DNA of 64,000 nucleotides from Mycolicibacterium sp. CBMA 226 (GTDB lineage Bacteria > Actinomycetota > Actinomycetes > Mycobacteriales > Mycobacteriaceae): contig NZ_VTGY01000014.1 in the NCBI RefSeq assembly GCF_009729075.1, positions 124,001 to 188,000 of the forward strand. Reading direction: 5' to 3'. Under the pieces are notes generated by a model. It saw only the letters and a list, made by a program, of their open reading frames with translations. It had not been told where the DNA came from and ran no database searches. The position numbers were made by a program, and so were the translations under genes. Below, in pieces: positions 63,978-64,000 of the stretch; within the stretch, counting starts at the first letter, position 1, and each line of letters starts with the position of its first letter.

Positions 63978-64000
63978 CGCTTCTCCTCACGGATGGGGTG

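Overview
The window is high-GC actinobacterial DNA, most likely from a fast-growing Mycobacterium (Mycolicibacterium). Pointers are an MmpL transporter tail, several F420-dependent LLM oxidoreductases, a haemophore of the Rv0203 type, Esp (ESX-associated) proteins, MbtH and many secreted or lipo-proteins. From about 26.7 kb to the right end the gene order follows, from memory, the M. tuberculosis segment Rv2314c-Rv2377c: tldE-tldD, uspABC, an ECF-type transporter with a MarR gene, lppP, dnaG-dgt, glyS, smtB-zur, uppS-recO, amiA2, era-corC-ybeY-phoH, rsmE-dnaJ2-hrcA, mbtH. This is recall, not an alignment. Insertions and deletions relative to that backbone are the accessory parts.

Layout. 0-8.8 kb: MmpL C-terminus, a DUF5078-type secreted protein, a three-gene reverse-strand operon (zinc alcohol dehydrogenase, alpha/beta hydrolase, LLM oxidoreductase), a proline-rich repeat protein, a membrane-anchored esterase, a small secreted protein, then a 0.5-kb A+T-rich control region and an Rpf-type muralytic enzyme. 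8.9-18 kb: F420-dependent oxidoreductase, CsbD-like stress protein, DyP peroxidase with a partner protein, a run of small secreted proteins including a haemophore, a lipoprotein, a dispanin, a FUSC transporter and a second copy of the membrane esterase. 18.4-21 kb: acyl-CoA desaturase with its ferredoxin reductase, and a tRNA(CAT). 21-29.6 kb: thioesterase, SDR plus frameshifted LLM gene, an F420/NADP reductase-like gene and a divergent MarR regulator with matching operators, threonine aldolase-like enzyme, TldE/TldD.

29.6-41.3 kb: amino-sugar ABC importer (UspABC) with no local ATPase, an ECF transporter whose S-like part is fused to two ATPases, LppP-like lipoprotein, a secreted glycoside hydrolase, an ANTAR-like protein, a GNAT gene that has lost its core, a PRC/DUF2382 stress protein, tRNA-Asn, and an inverted 32-nt copy of part of that tRNA now acting as a terminator. 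41.4-64 kb: replication, translation and RNA-maintenance genes (dnaG, dgt, glyS, uppS, recO, era, ybeY, phoH, rsmE, dnaJ2, hrcA) and Zn regulators (smtB-zur). Between phoH and rsmE sits a three-gene operon resembling espA-C-D / espE-F-H, far from any visible ESX core locus; a lone EspA/EspE-like gene lies near glyS.

The best candidates for novelty are the orphan Esp triad with repeat-bearing promoter, the GTCACA direct-repeat array upstream of the rpf-like gene, the MarR operator pair tying together F420-linked redox genes, and the tRNA-Asn fragment recycled as a terminator. Start codons were moved from the longest ORF to the best ribosome-binding site where one could be seen; this is stated per gene.
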